DNA of 12,012 bases from Methanosarcinales archaeon (GCA_030606635.1 JAUWGA010000035.1:1-12012); one strand, 5' to 3'. Shown: positions 1-6,377, counted from the first letter of the stretch. Numbers and translations are program-made. Notes: generated from the sequence alone by a model not told the origin.

Positions 1-420
1 GTCGTCGATGTTGTGGTGCCGCTGTGCAAGCATCCGCATCTTTTCGATGTTTCTGCCATCCCTGCCGATCGCAAGCCCCTTCTCGTTTGGGGGAACGTCC
101 ACGTACACGATCCGCCTTCCGCCGCGCACCACCCGTTCGACCCCAACCACCTTCGCTGGCTGCGCCGCGTTCTTCATGAACGTTTCGAGGTCTTCGGTAT
201 ACTCCACGATCTCAACTGGCTTGCCGATGGATTTCTTGACCCTGTTGATGTGTTCGCCGTTTCTGCCGATTGCAAGCCCCATGTCACCGGTTCTGACCAC
301 ATATAGTACCCGATCGCCTTCATCGACGCAGTCTCGTGCCGTAGCTCCTGTGAGACTCTCGAAGAGCGCGATGTACCTGACACCCTCTGTGGTAAGTCTG
401 ATCTCACCCACGCTTATCAC
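1..420 (-). CDS. nusA: Archaeal NusA-like KH-domain transcription factor (3' end cut by window)
   Basis: Archaeal NusA is a short RNA-binding protein made of two KH domains, without the N-terminal and S1 domains of bacterial NusA, and acts with RNA polymerase in elongation or termination. I translated this frame by hand: it is open for all 140 codons to the window edge. It begins VISVGEIRLTTEGVRYIALF and has two KH-type loops, GLAIGRNGEHI near residue 47 and GLAIGRDGRNI near residue 121. Archaeal NusA is usually about 140 residues, so probably only a few residues and the stop are missing. The chosen start is GTG at 420-418, which overlaps the rpl30e stop as GTGA (translational coupling). A second in-frame GTG at 411 would also fit. 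The rpl30e-nusA pairing is classic archaeal gene order and supports the call. Confidence 0.9.
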   Translation of the reverse strand, partial: MISVGEIRLTTEGVRYIALFESLTGATARDCVDEGDRVLYVVRTGDMGLAIGRNGEHINRVKKSIGKPVEIVEYTEDLETFMKNAAQPAKVVGVERVVRGGRRIVYVDVPPNEKGLAIGRDGRNIEKMRMLAQRHHNIDD

Positions 421-788
421 TCGATCCCGGATGGTGTCTCTACCGCTTCTGAGATCTCCAACGTGTCCAACGTCTCGGAAGTTTCCGGAGTCTCTTCGGG
501 TTCGAATATCGCCATGATCCCCGAATCCCCGGGATCGAGGATGGTCAAAGCAGCAATGTTAAACGGCTTACCGCACGCAATGCCGAGGTCGATGCCCATT
601 CCAGGGTATTCTATAATAGCGGTGTTGGAATCCTGGATCTCTGCCCTCACATGGGCAGGGCAGTTCGCAGCAAGCACAACCGTTGCATCGCTGTTATTTT
701 TTACGGCATCCATGCTTACGTTTGATCCGACTAAAACCTTGCCGGATCTGATTGTTTTTCTCAGTGCTTTATTTAGATCGATGTCCAT
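417..788 (-). CDS. rpl30e: 50S ribosomal protein L30e with acidic C-terminal tail
   Basis: This is a large-subunit ribosomal protein of the archaeal/eukaryotic L7Ae/L30e RNA-binding fold. The 123-residue product starts MDIDLNKALRKTIRSGKVLV and carries typical L30e elements: VVLAANCPAHV near residues 37-47 and the segment around GMGIDLGIACGKPF at 63-76. The core ends near residue 95. After it comes a 28-residue tail rich in Glu, Thr, Ser and Pro that the roughly 95-105 residue family does not normally have. The start is ATG at 788-786. Another ATG four bases upstream is out of frame. The stop overlaps the nusA GTG. cmk ends 57 bases upstream, with a possible separate promoter in the gap. In many archaea rpoA2 precedes this gene, but here it does not. 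Confidence 0.93.
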   Translation of the reverse strand: MDIDLNKALRKTIRSGKVLVGSNVSMDAVKNNSDATVVLAANCPAHVRAEIQDSNTAIIEYPGMGIDLGIACGKPFNIAALTILDPGDSGIMAIFEPEETPETSETLDTLEISEAVETPSGIE

Positions 789-815
789 TCATTTCAACTC
801 TTTTTTTTGAACTGC

Positions 816-827
816 AGTTTTATGTAA
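816..827 (-). promoter_or_regulatory. Candidate TATA box for rpl30e-nusA
   Basis: Read on the minus strand, TTACATAAAACT lies centred about 33 bases before the rpl30e ATG, in the 57-base gap after cmk. That spacing predicts a start with a leader of only a few bases. An A8 run (GAACTTTTTTTT complement, plus-strand T8 at 801-808) lies between box and gene. Assignment is by position and AT-richness only. Confidence 0.35.
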
Positions 828-845
828 GGAGACTGGTGTGTCACT

Positions 846-1388
846 CTACTTATGCGTTTGGTGTGCATCGACAGCCGCCGCAACGATTCTGGCAACTCCA
901 TGCTGATCCCAGTTTCCTGAGTTGATTACGAGGTCATATACCCCATGATCATCGACATCGATGCCGTAATATTTCTCATACCGCGCGGCTTCGCATAGCT
1001 CCCTCTCCCGGATCTCTGTAGCTGCATCAGAAAGTAGTGTCCCCTCGCGATGTGAAACCCGCGCTGCCCGAACGTCCTGCGGTGCTGTCACGAATACAGC
1101 GAGATCGGGCTCTGCCATCCATGCCGAGAGCCTGCCCTCAAGAATCACATCCGCAGCCTTACTCCTCGCATCCGAGGCGATCTCCTTCTGGAACCGGTCG
1201 ATCTCCAGGTCGATCTCCTCATTATCCGAGGCGGATTTTCCGAACTCCTCAAGCGTCAGCCCCCGCTCTTTTGCCATCTTCCGGAAGATGTCTCCTGCCG
1301 AGACAACCTCGGCACCGATGCGTCTCGACAGGATCGCGGATACCGTGCTGGTTCCGCTTCCGGGCAGTCCACTTATCGTGATGATCAT
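846..1388 (-). CDS. cmk: Cytidylate kinase, archaeal type
   Basis: This enzyme phosphorylates CMP (and dCMP) to the diphosphate using ATP, in the cytoplasm, as part of pyrimidine nucleotide recycling. The 180-residue product is the usual length for the short archaeal CMP kinase. It opens with MIITISGLPGSG, giving a P-loop GLPGSGTST at residues 7-15. SAGDIFR at 30-36 fits the monophosphate-binding region, followed by ILEGRL at 82-87, an arginine-rich lid-like stretch (RERELCEAARYEKYYGID) near 127-144, and YDLVINS near 151-157. The start is ATG at 1388, 27 bases after the dut stop, with AGGAT as a weak ribosome-binding site. dut directly upstream makes a small pyrimidine-nucleotide pair. The ends look intact. 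Confidence 0.93.
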   Translation of the reverse strand: MIITISGLPGSGTSTVSAILSRRIGAEVVSAGDIFRKMAKERGLTLEEFGKSASDNEEIDLEIDRFQKEIASDARSKAADVILEGRLSAWMAEPDLAVFVTAPQDVRAARVSHREGTLLSDAATEIRERELCEAARYEKYYGIDVDDHGVYDLVINSGNWDQHGVARIVAAAVDAHQTHK

Positions 1389-1415
1389 TAAGTATCCTGA
1401 TTGTCTTATGGATAT

Positions 1416-1973
1416 TTAGTCATGTCGGGAGTGAGCCATGTACCCCTGATACACGCCAGCATACCCCTCTGTCTCGCTCGCAAGCCCCATAAACAGCAAT
1501 TGCACGACACGCGCACCGCGCTTCAGTCTGAATCCCGCCTCATTAAACACGATGAGCAGGCACTCGCTCTTCCCCTCGTAGCCGGCATCCCAGACCGCGG
1601 TCTCGACGCTCACTGCGCATCGTAATAGACTCGATCTCGGTCGTGCGATCGCGATCGCGTCCTTTGGGATGTGTACGATCTCCCTGGAAACGATCTTGTA
1701 ACTGCCAGCCGGGAGATCGATCCAGCCATCATCATCGAATGCAAGTTCGGCGCATTCCGAAAGCACCCGTTCGCTGTTCTCAAATGCGATTGCGCCGGCG
1801 CCGGCGCTGGTGCCTGCACCAGAGCCAGAACCTGCGCCCGCAAACGCAAAGATGCGATCGACTGTGAGTTCGCAGCCGTTCACCTGTATCTGGGTATCAG
1901 GATCGATCATATCCTCAACAAGCGGAGGATCAAGCTTCATCAGTTCGTCAATTTCATTTTTTGATAGAATCAT
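1416..1973 (-). CDS. dut: dUTP diphosphatase of the archaeal dCTP-deaminase-like family
   Basis: This enzyme probably hydrolyses dUTP to dUMP and pyrophosphate, keeping uracil out of DNA. The protein (185 residues) resembles the methanogen dUTPase family related to dCTP deaminase: IDPDTQIQVNGCELTV at residues 23-38, ARPRSSLLRC at 110-119, ETAVWDAGYEG at 124-134 and GARVVQLLF at 153-161. A bifunctional or dCTP-deaminase role cannot be fully excluded. Residues 45-61 are an Ala/Gly/Ser run that, from memory of homologues, replaces only a few residues, so the protein is longer than usual. The start is ATG at 1973-1971, directly beside the right end of the tnpB element. GGAGG inside that end, 12 bases before the ATG, could serve as its ribosome-binding site. 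cmk follows after 27 bases. Confidence 0.9.
   Translation of the reverse strand: MILSKNEIDELMKLDPPLVEDMIDPDTQIQVNGCELTVDRIFAFAGAGSGSGAGTSAGAGAIAFENSERVLSECAELAFDDDGWIDLPAGSYKIVSREIVHIPKDAIAIARPRSSLLRCAVSVETAVWDAGYEGKSECLLIVFNEAGFRLKRGARVVQLLFMGLASETEGYAGVYQGYMAHSRHD
1791..1841 (-). repeat. GC-rich simple repeat coding a Gly/Ala/Ser insert in dUTPase
   Basis: Fifty-one in-frame bases code AGAGSGSGAGTSAGAGA (dut residues 45-61). The DNA is built from GGC, GCC, GCA, GGT and TCT codons, and on the plus strand the core gcgccggcgccggcgc is itself palindromic. It sits between the N-terminal domain and the FENSERV segment, where homologues have a short turn. The look is of in-frame slippage expansion into a flexible loop. 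Confidence 0.75.
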
Positions 1974-1978
1974 TGTGG

Positions 1979-2130
1979 GTGACTTCCTCCCCGCTCTGAA
2001 GAGCGAGGCATCCTGCTTCCTTGGCAGTCATGCGACCATCTCCACAGGCGTTAATTCCCCGCAGTCCGCGGGTACGTGCTTATTCAAAATGTTGATTGCA
2101 GCGTTATGATCTCGTCCCATGACCGCCCCA
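1979..2130 (-). ncRNA. Predicted TnpB guide RNA (omega/reRNA) scaffold
   Basis: TnpB proteins use an RNA made from the 3' end of tnpB and the element's right end, followed by a guide copied from flanking DNA. The expected parts are here on the minus strand: a CCCGC-GGACT-GCGGG hairpin (2058-2072) inside the tnpB 3' coding end, then a terminal hairpin of CCTCGCTC and GAGCGGGG around TTCA (1989-2008), then the tail GGAGGAAGTCAC. The 5' limit is a guess. The guide would start at about 1978 and run into the dut start codon and first codons. This is inferred from family architecture and not from expression data. Confidence 0.65.
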
Positions 2131-3143
2131 CAGTCCGGACATCGGTAGGTCCTCTGCGAGAGTGGCATCGACTGGATACAGCCGCAAACAGAGCATTGTT
2201 TTGATGTATTTCTCGGATTAACCAGTTTTACGACTCCACCAGCGTATTCTGCTTTGTAGGTCGTTAGACTGATCAATATTCCCCAGGATGCATCATGGAT
2301 CGATCTTGCAAGATGATGGTTTTTAACCATGTTTTCGATCTGCAAGTCCTCAAATATAATCCGATCGTAGGTATCTGCGAGTATTCGGCTTGCTTTATGT
2401 AGATAGTCCTTTCGAGCGTTTCTCACCTTACGATATATTCCTGCAAGGACGATCTTCTGCTTATTCTGGTTACTCGATCCCTTCTTTTTCCGCGATACGT
2501 CTTTATGCGCTTTCCGGAGCTTCGAGTCGTACTTATCCTGTGTTTTAGGATTCTCGATCACTGTACCGTCTGATAGTGTCGCAAGCGTGGTTATCCCGAC
2601 ATCCACACCAACAGAGGTTTTAACCTCCTTTGGCTCCGAGTCTGGCAGTTCCACGCTGAAGGATGCGTACCATCGATAGCCTTCGCGCTTGATCGTGCAG
2701 GTCTTGATCTTTCCTTCGATCTCTCGATGCTGGAAGATTCTTATCGCTCCGATCTTCGAGAGATGGAGTTTGCCGCCTTCGATCTTATATCCAGTTCCAT
2801 AAGGGTCTGGATACGTGAATGAGTCGTATCTATTCCTGCCTTGAAATCGCGGGTATCCTACCTTATCCTCATCATTCTTAACGCGTCTAAAAAAGTTCCG
2901 GAAAGACGCATCTACACGACGTAATACGTTTTGTAAGATGTGCCCGTAAACTCCCTGCTTATCTGCGAACTTAAGCCAGTCTTGCTGATCGCAATACGAT
3001 AAGCTGCAACGACAGTCCTCATAAGCTACTTGTCGGTCGTGTATGGAGTCGTTATAGAGTTTCCGGCACACAGCGAGTACATGCAGTAATATAATATTTT
3101 GTTTCCGTGCAGGGTAAATCCGATATTTAAACGCTTTACGCAT
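2028..3143 (-). CDS. tnpB: RNA-guided endonuclease TnpB (IS200/IS605 family)
   Basis: TnpB is the transposon-encoded, RNA-guided RuvC-like nuclease related to Cas12. The 371-residue product has the N-terminal MRKAFKYRIYP motif, a central basic region, and a split RuvC site with all three acidic residues present: D181 in GVDVGITTLATL, E265 in IIFEDLQIENM and D345 in GRDHNAAINI. A four-cysteine zinc ribbon is at C317, C320, C335 and C338. The C-terminal CGELTPVEM overlaps the guide RNA scaffold, as usual. The start is ATG at 3143. The frame stays open upstream to about 3710, but that part runs antisense through recJ and does not look like TnpB. The protein appears full-length and catalytically intact. 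No tnpA is present nearby. Confidence 0.95.
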   Translation of the reverse strand: MRKAFKYRIYPARKQNIILLHVLAVCRKLYNDSIHDRQVAYEDCRCSLSYCDQQDWLKFADKQGVYGHILQNVLRRVDASFRNFFRRVKNDEDKVGYPRFQGRNRYDSFTYPDPYGTGYKIEGGKLHLSKIGAIRIFQHREIEGKIKTCTIKREGYRWYASFSVELPDSEPKEVKTSVGVDVGITTLATLSDGTVIENPKTQDKYDSKLRKAHKDVSRKKKGSSNQNKQKIVLAGIYRKVRNARKDYLHKASRILADTYDRIIFEDLQIENMVKNHHLARSIHDASWGILISLTTYKAEYAGGVVKLVNPRNTSKQCSVCGCIQSMPLSQRTYRCPDCGAVMGRDHNAAINILNKHVPADCGELTPVEMVA

Positions 3144-3222
3144 GTTAACGATACCTTTTTTAACTTGAAGGCATGTATAGCTTGTGCTTGCTCGTAGCGA
3201 TGCGATTTTCGCGCATGTTAAC
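3139..3222 (-). repeat. 11-bp direct repeat at and upstream of the tnpB start
   Basis: GTTAACATGCG occurs twice on the minus strand: at 3149-3139, covering the tnpB ATG, and at 3222-3212, 73 bases upstream. The upstream copy begins an 18-codon ORF that stops before tnpB. This may be a chance repeat, a small duplication in the element's left part, or a decoy start. Confidence 0.5.
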
Positions 3223-3289
3223 ACGCTGTGGGTACGCACATCCCGTCTCGTGCCTTCTTTTCGTGCGCGGTGTGCCCTTATTCCAGAGA

Positions 3290-3303
3290 TAATTATAAGT
3301 TTA
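3290..3303 (-). promoter_or_regulatory. Possible TATA box upstream of tnpB
   Basis: AACTTATAATTATC on the minus strand is the most TATA-like stretch in the 253 bases between recJ and tnpB. It would give a leader of roughly 120 bases before the tnpB ATG. If real, it could also drive dut and cmk downstream. Evidence is AT-richness and position only. Confidence 0.3.
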
Positions 3304-3349
3304 TCCCGGATCTCTTCCAAACCGATTATGTAATTATCGATTCTCGTTG

Positions 3350-3383
3350 TGTGGGGTGGCTTACTCCGCATTAAAATGCGAAG
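3350..3383 (-). repeat. Right-end-like hairpin and tail next to the recJ stop
   Basis: On the minus strand CTTCGCATT and AATGCGGAG pair over nine positions (one T-G wobble) around a TT loop at 3364-3383. The tail after it, GGAGTAAGCCACCCCACA (3367-3350), matches GGAGGAAGTCACCCACA at the tnpB element's right end (1990-1974) at 15 of 18 aligned positions. It may be the relic right end of an older element, part of this element's left end, or a recJ terminator. Confidence 0.45.
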
Positions 3384-3396
3384 ATTGTGCTGCCCC

Positions 3397-4713
3397 CTAC
3401 GCCCCATTCCTTTCACCACCAAGCTGCGCACCAACAAGCGAGTCCGCGGTCGATATGAACGCATCTGCCGCGCCCTTTGGGATTGCGGCGCCAGAAGCGA
3501 TGCTGTGCCCACCTCCCCTGCCGCCCACCGACTCAGAAGCGATCCGCAGCACCTCCGCAAGGTCAAGCCCGCTTGCGACCAGGTGCTTCGTGCCTCTGGC
3601 AGATATCTTGATCTTGCCATCGCTATTGTTAAGGACGATGCATGGCTGGTCCGGGTACAGAAATCCAGTAACCGTGCTTGCGATGATGCCTGTGCCCTCC
3701 GCATCATCAAGCACCAGGTATTTGATGTGGTTCCCGTGCATGATGCCTGACTCGGCTGCCTTCATCTCGCGGACAAGGGTGCTCTGGTAATCAACAACCG
3801 CTCTTCTGGCATAGGAAACGCCTGCCGGATCCCGAAGGCAGAGCGCGAGCGCGAGCGCCGTGTCGTTTAACCGTGCGCACGCATGTAAGCATGATATGAA
3901 GTCGTCGACATTGGGGATCACCTCGCAGTGCAATGTATACACATCACCGATGAGATTTTCGATGACATCGGGACTGCTCCTCTGCAGTAACTTCAGTGCA
4001 AGCGCGGTTGCAAGTTTTCGGAGATGCGGCTCGGAAAGTTCACTTAATCTGCCGCTCACGCCCACTTCACCGAGAAACTCGCTTACCTTCGCAGCATCGC
4101 CAGTGATATCGAGATAGATATCGATGTTCTGTTCAAGAATGTCAGACACGTCCCCATCCCCGATCCGAATCCCTTTCTTCACAGATATGATCCTGTTCTG
4201 CACGCCGTCTGCAAGTATGTCTGCGTTCGCACCGATCATCAGTTGCTTATCCCCGATCGCGCCCGCTATGGCAAGTCCTGATAGGTCGATATTCTCGCTA
4301 CTGATCCCTTTCGCAACCGCATAGACCGTACCTGATGCAGAGAGCTCGAATGCGCCATCGATCCCTACCAGATGTGGGTTCACATGCGGGCACGCCAGAT
4401 CGCCGGTTGGCGTGTGGTGGTCGATCACGAGAACATCGCCTGCGACCTCGGTTATGACATCGGGATGTCCGCTTCCCATATCGCAGAAGACCGTTAGCAT
4501 CCCCTCATGATGATCCGCATTCAGCCGGTCTGCAAACCCGCGATCAAGCTGGCTGATGATGGTCGCATGAAAGCGCTTCCCGAGTCTGTACAGGGTATGG
4601 CAAAGGATGCCTGCCGCTGTTATCCCGTCCGCGTCGTGGTGCGAGATGACCCGCGCTGCATCGTGGTCAAGGATCGATTCCGTTGCGTCACGTATTTTTA
4701 ATCTTTCAATCAT
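3397..4713 (-). CDS. recJ: DHH/DHHA1-family phosphoesterase, archaeal RecJ-like nuclease
   Basis: This belongs to the archaeal RecJ/GAN family, single-strand-specific nucleases linked to replication (GINS) and repair; some members act on short RNA or DNA. The 438-residue product carries the DHH metal-site motifs in order: HHDADG at 25-30, FCDMGSG at 76-82, VIDHH at 96-100 and GAIGD at 151-155. A C-terminal DHHA1 signature, GGRGGGH, is at 397-403. It is near the usual length and looks intact. The start is ATG at 4713, one base after the pcm stop (TAA-c-ATG), so it is probably translated in a coupled way. Downstream the operon is interrupted by the tnpB element. The exact substrate cannot be read from the sequence; a nanoRNase-type role is possible. 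Confidence 0.88.
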   Translation of the reverse strand: MIERLKIRDATESILDHDAARVISHHDADGITAAGILCHTLYRLGKRFHATIISQLDRGFADRLNADHHEGMLTVFCDMGSGHPDVITEVAGDVLVIDHHTPTGDLACPHVNPHLVGIDGAFELSASGTVYAVAKGISSENIDLSGLAIAGAIGDKQLMIGANADILADGVQNRIISVKKGIRIGDGDVSDILEQNIDIYLDITGDAAKVSEFLGEVGVSGRLSELSEPHLRKLATALALKLLQRSSPDVIENLIGDVYTLHCEVIPNVDDFISCLHACARLNDTALALALCLRDPAGVSYARRAVVDYQSTLVREMKAAESGIMHGNHIKYLVLDDAEGTGIIASTVTGFLYPDQPCIVLNNSDGKIKISARGTKHLVASGLDLAEVLRIASESVGGRGGGHSIASGAAIPKGAADAFISTADSLVGAQLGGERNGA

Positions 4714-4714
4714 G

Positions 4715-5386
4715 TTAGAACCCGTATTCTCCGATCAGGGGTACGAACACGACCCCTCCGCTCGTCTCCTTCGATATCACGTCGTTTTTATGAACCAGAT
4801 ACAGTTCCTGCGTGTACTTGCCGATCGGGATTGTCATCCTGCCACCCCGTTTCAACTGGTCAACGAGCGGCTGCGGGACCGCAGGAGCAGCGCACGCCAC
4901 CGTAATGCAGTCGTAAGGCGCATGTTCGGAAAGCCCGAGCGTGCCGTCGCCAGTGGTGACGACGACGTTTTTGTATCCGGCATCTGTTAGATTCTGCCGT
5001 GCAAACTCCGCAAGCTCAGTAATACGTTCGATGGAGTACACCATGCCGCCAGGACCGGTGAGTTCCGCAAGAACTGCTGCATGGTACCCCGAACCGCCGC
5101 CGATTTCGAGGATCTTCATCCCCTTCTCGATCTTGAGCAGCGAGCACATAATCCCGACCATGTGCGGCGCGGAGATCGTCTGACCGTGCCCGATCGAGAG
5201 CGGGTAATCCTCATAGGCATTCGATCTATCGCTTTCACGCACAAAGAGGTGTCTGGGCACGTTTCCCATCGCAGCAAGCACCTGCTCACTGATGTAACCA
5301 CCGCCGATCTGCCGTCTCAGTTGGCTGATCAACCGTGCACGCAAGCGTTCAAAATTGGCATCCGCCAACCGTATCATATCTGTCAT
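4715..5386 (-). CDS. pcm: Protein-L-isoaspartate O-methyltransferase
   Basis: Pcm repairs proteins by using S-adenosylmethionine to methylate isoaspartyl residues formed by ageing of Asn and Asp. The 223-residue product has the family signature GQTISAPHM at 68-76, the SAM-binding motif LEIGGGSGYHAAVLAEL at 93-109 (GTGSGY is more common), GDGTLG at 146-151, ITVACAAP at 161-168 and LKRGGRMTIPIG at 179-189. The length is normal. The start is ATG at 5386, overlapping the glycosyltransferase stop as ATGA; an internal ATG three codons in is possible. It is followed after one base by the recJ-like gene, so GT2, pcm and recJ form one tight transcription unit. Confidence 0.95.
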   Translation of the reverse strand: MTDMIRLADANFERLRARLISQLRRQIGGGYISEQVLAAMGNVPRHLFVRESDRSNAYEDYPLSIGHGQTISAPHMVGIMCSLLKIEKGMKILEIGGGSGYHAAVLAELTGPGGMVYSIERITELAEFARQNLTDAGYKNVVVTTGDGTLGLSEHAPYDCITVACAAPAVPQPLVDQLKRGGRMTIPIGKYTQELYLVHKNDVISKETSGGVVFVPLIGEYGF

Positions 5387-6117
5387 CGTATCCCCACGTA
5401 ATCCCGCAAATCCGCAATTCCGAGTTTCTTACTCATTTTATCGATCATGCTGCCATCCATGGCGCGTCCGAGGTCAAGCTGGGTGTAATAATATAATGTT
5501 CCGAGAAGTCCCATCCCATCAAGCCGTCTCGGCGAGGTTATAACGACCACATCATTGAAATACCTGGTCTTTCCGGTCTTGCTTATCCTTCTGCTGAATT
5601 CTATGTCCTCGAGAGGGACGTTTCGGTATCCGCCAATCTCGAAATATGCATCTTTCCTGACACAGGTGTTAAATCCCGGAAGCGTCGGCTCGAGAAGCTT
5701 ATCCCGCATGGTAAGGTACTGGTTCGTGACTTTCTCGGAAAGTTTCGCGGATTGCGACTGCTCTGAAAATCTGAACGCCGCGGAGAACGCGACCAGATCC
5801 CGGTCAGTGAACCGATCGCAGAGCCATGCAATGTAATAACATGGTATAATCGTGTCTGCATCGATGAACATAAGATACTGCCCTCTCGCGTGCTTTGCAC
5901 CGCAATGCCTGCCCGCACCGATGCCTTTCTCCTCGCATTGGACGATCACGTCTGCGTACTGCTCTGCAATGGAAATGCTCCCGTCAGTGCTCTCGCTATC
6001 GGCTACGATCAGTTCGTAGGGTGTGTTTGTGTTCTGGTTTGCAATCGACTGCAGCGTTCGTTTCAGATAGCTCTCCTCATTGAGAGCCGGAACGATCACC
6101 GAGATTTCGGGATGCAT
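5383..6117 (-). CDS. Family 2 glycosyltransferase
   Basis: This is a GT-A fold glycosyltransferase that moves a sugar from a nucleotide-sugar donor; donor and acceptor cannot be told from the sequence. From ATG 6117 (244 residues) it opens MHPEISVIVPALNEE, then VADSESTDGS at 38-47, the metal-binding DAD at 86-88 with FIDADTIIP around it, a family-typical LPGFNTCVRKDAYFEIGGY near 146-164, and the likely catalytic ED at 170-171. There is no clear membrane segment. The frame stays open to an ATG at 6201 and has another at 6132. I prefer 6117 because homology begins there and a TATA-like box sits 26-27 bases before it, giving a leaderless message; the 6201 start would place that promoter inside the gene. 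It overlaps pcm by four bases. Confidence 0.85.
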   Translation of the reverse strand: MHPEISVIVPALNEESYLKRTLQSIANQNTNTPYELIVADSESTDGSISIAEQYADVIVQCEEKGIGAGRHCGAKHARGQYLMFIDADTIIPCYYIAWLCDRFTDRDLVAFSAAFRFSEQSQSAKLSEKVTNQYLTMRDKLLEPTLPGFNTCVRKDAYFEIGGYRNVPLEDIEFSRRISKTGKTRYFNDVVVITSPRRLDGMGLLGTLYYYTQLDLGRAMDGSMIDKMSKKLGIADLRDYVGIR

Positions 6118-6140
6118 GATGGAAGTTTCCATCGCAATAC

Positions 6141-6154
6141 TTATAATGTATATG
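6141..6154 (-). promoter_or_regulatory. TATA-like box for GT2-pcm-recJ
   Basis: CATATACATTATAA on the minus strand has its TTATAA centred about 26-27 bases before ATG 6117. In archaea that spacing puts transcription start at or beside the start codon, so it supports both a promoter and the shorter glycosyltransferase reading. Confidence 0.55.
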
Positions 6155-6292
6155 TTCGGCTTGTTCGGCTGATCACCGGACTTTTGCGGAAGCGCAGCCA
6201 TACGATTGTGGATTGCAAGATTACGCCATCACCTGATGCGCATTTGTAGAATTTCGCATTCCTGCCTTTCATAGGATGCTTGTCGGGATGGG

Positions 6293-6321
6293 TACCCCTT
6301 CCGGATCGGGGTGATTTTTTT
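6293..6321 (+). terminator. Hairpin followed by T-tract in the GT2/gatB divergent region
   Basis: TACCCC and GGGGTG pair around TTCCGGATC (6293-6312), then a run of seven T follows at 6315-6321. It looks like an intrinsic terminator reading rightwards, yet no gene lies upstream on that strand, and the gatB promoter follows about 25 bases later. It could insulate gatB from stray transcription or end a short non-coding RNA. A related hairpin follows gatB at 7821. Confidence 0.4.
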
Positions 6322-6345
6322 GTCCCGAAGCCAAGTAGCCGAAAG

Positions 6346-6355
6346 TTTAATTTAA
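6346..6355 (+). promoter_or_regulatory. TATA-like box for gatB
   Basis: TTTAATTTAA is centred about 27-28 bases before the gatB ATG and no Shine-Dalgarno sequence precedes the ATG. Both points fit a leaderless gatB message. Confidence 0.55.
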
Positions 6356-6377
6356 TCTGCACGCCCACCCATCAGAA

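Larger units (their letters stand above)
1979..3350 (-). mobile_element. tnpB-only IS200/IS605-family insertion (IS1341-like), left end uncertain
   Basis: The element holds one gene, tnpB, and no tnpA transposase, so it would depend on a TnpA elsewhere to move. The right end is clear: after the tnpB stop there is a typical terminal hairpin (1989-2008) and the tail GGAGGAAGTCAC, ending at about 1979. The left end is not clear. It lies between the tnpB start (3143) and the recJ stop (3397). 3350 is given because a second hairpin/tail of the right-end type lies just beyond it. IS605 elements make no target duplication, so direct repeats cannot set the limits. The element separates recJ from dut and is more AT-rich around its 5' part than its neighbours. 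Confidence 0.8.

Noticed and set aside
3144..3710. Frame of tnpB stays open for 189 codons upstream of its ATG
   Set aside because: The extension runs antisense through the recJ-like gene, has no TnpB-like residues, and the MRKAFKYRIYP motif starts exactly at ATG 3143.
3841..3862. GCGAGC repeats within the recJ-like gene
   Set aside because: They code a normal Ala-Leu helix (LALALCL) in the conserved frame and show no sign of expansion.
6141..6368. Minus-strand 75-codon ORF between GT2 and gatB
   Set aside because: It overlaps both candidate promoters and the hairpin, shows no recognisable motif, and has many Arg/Ser residues typical of a chance frame.
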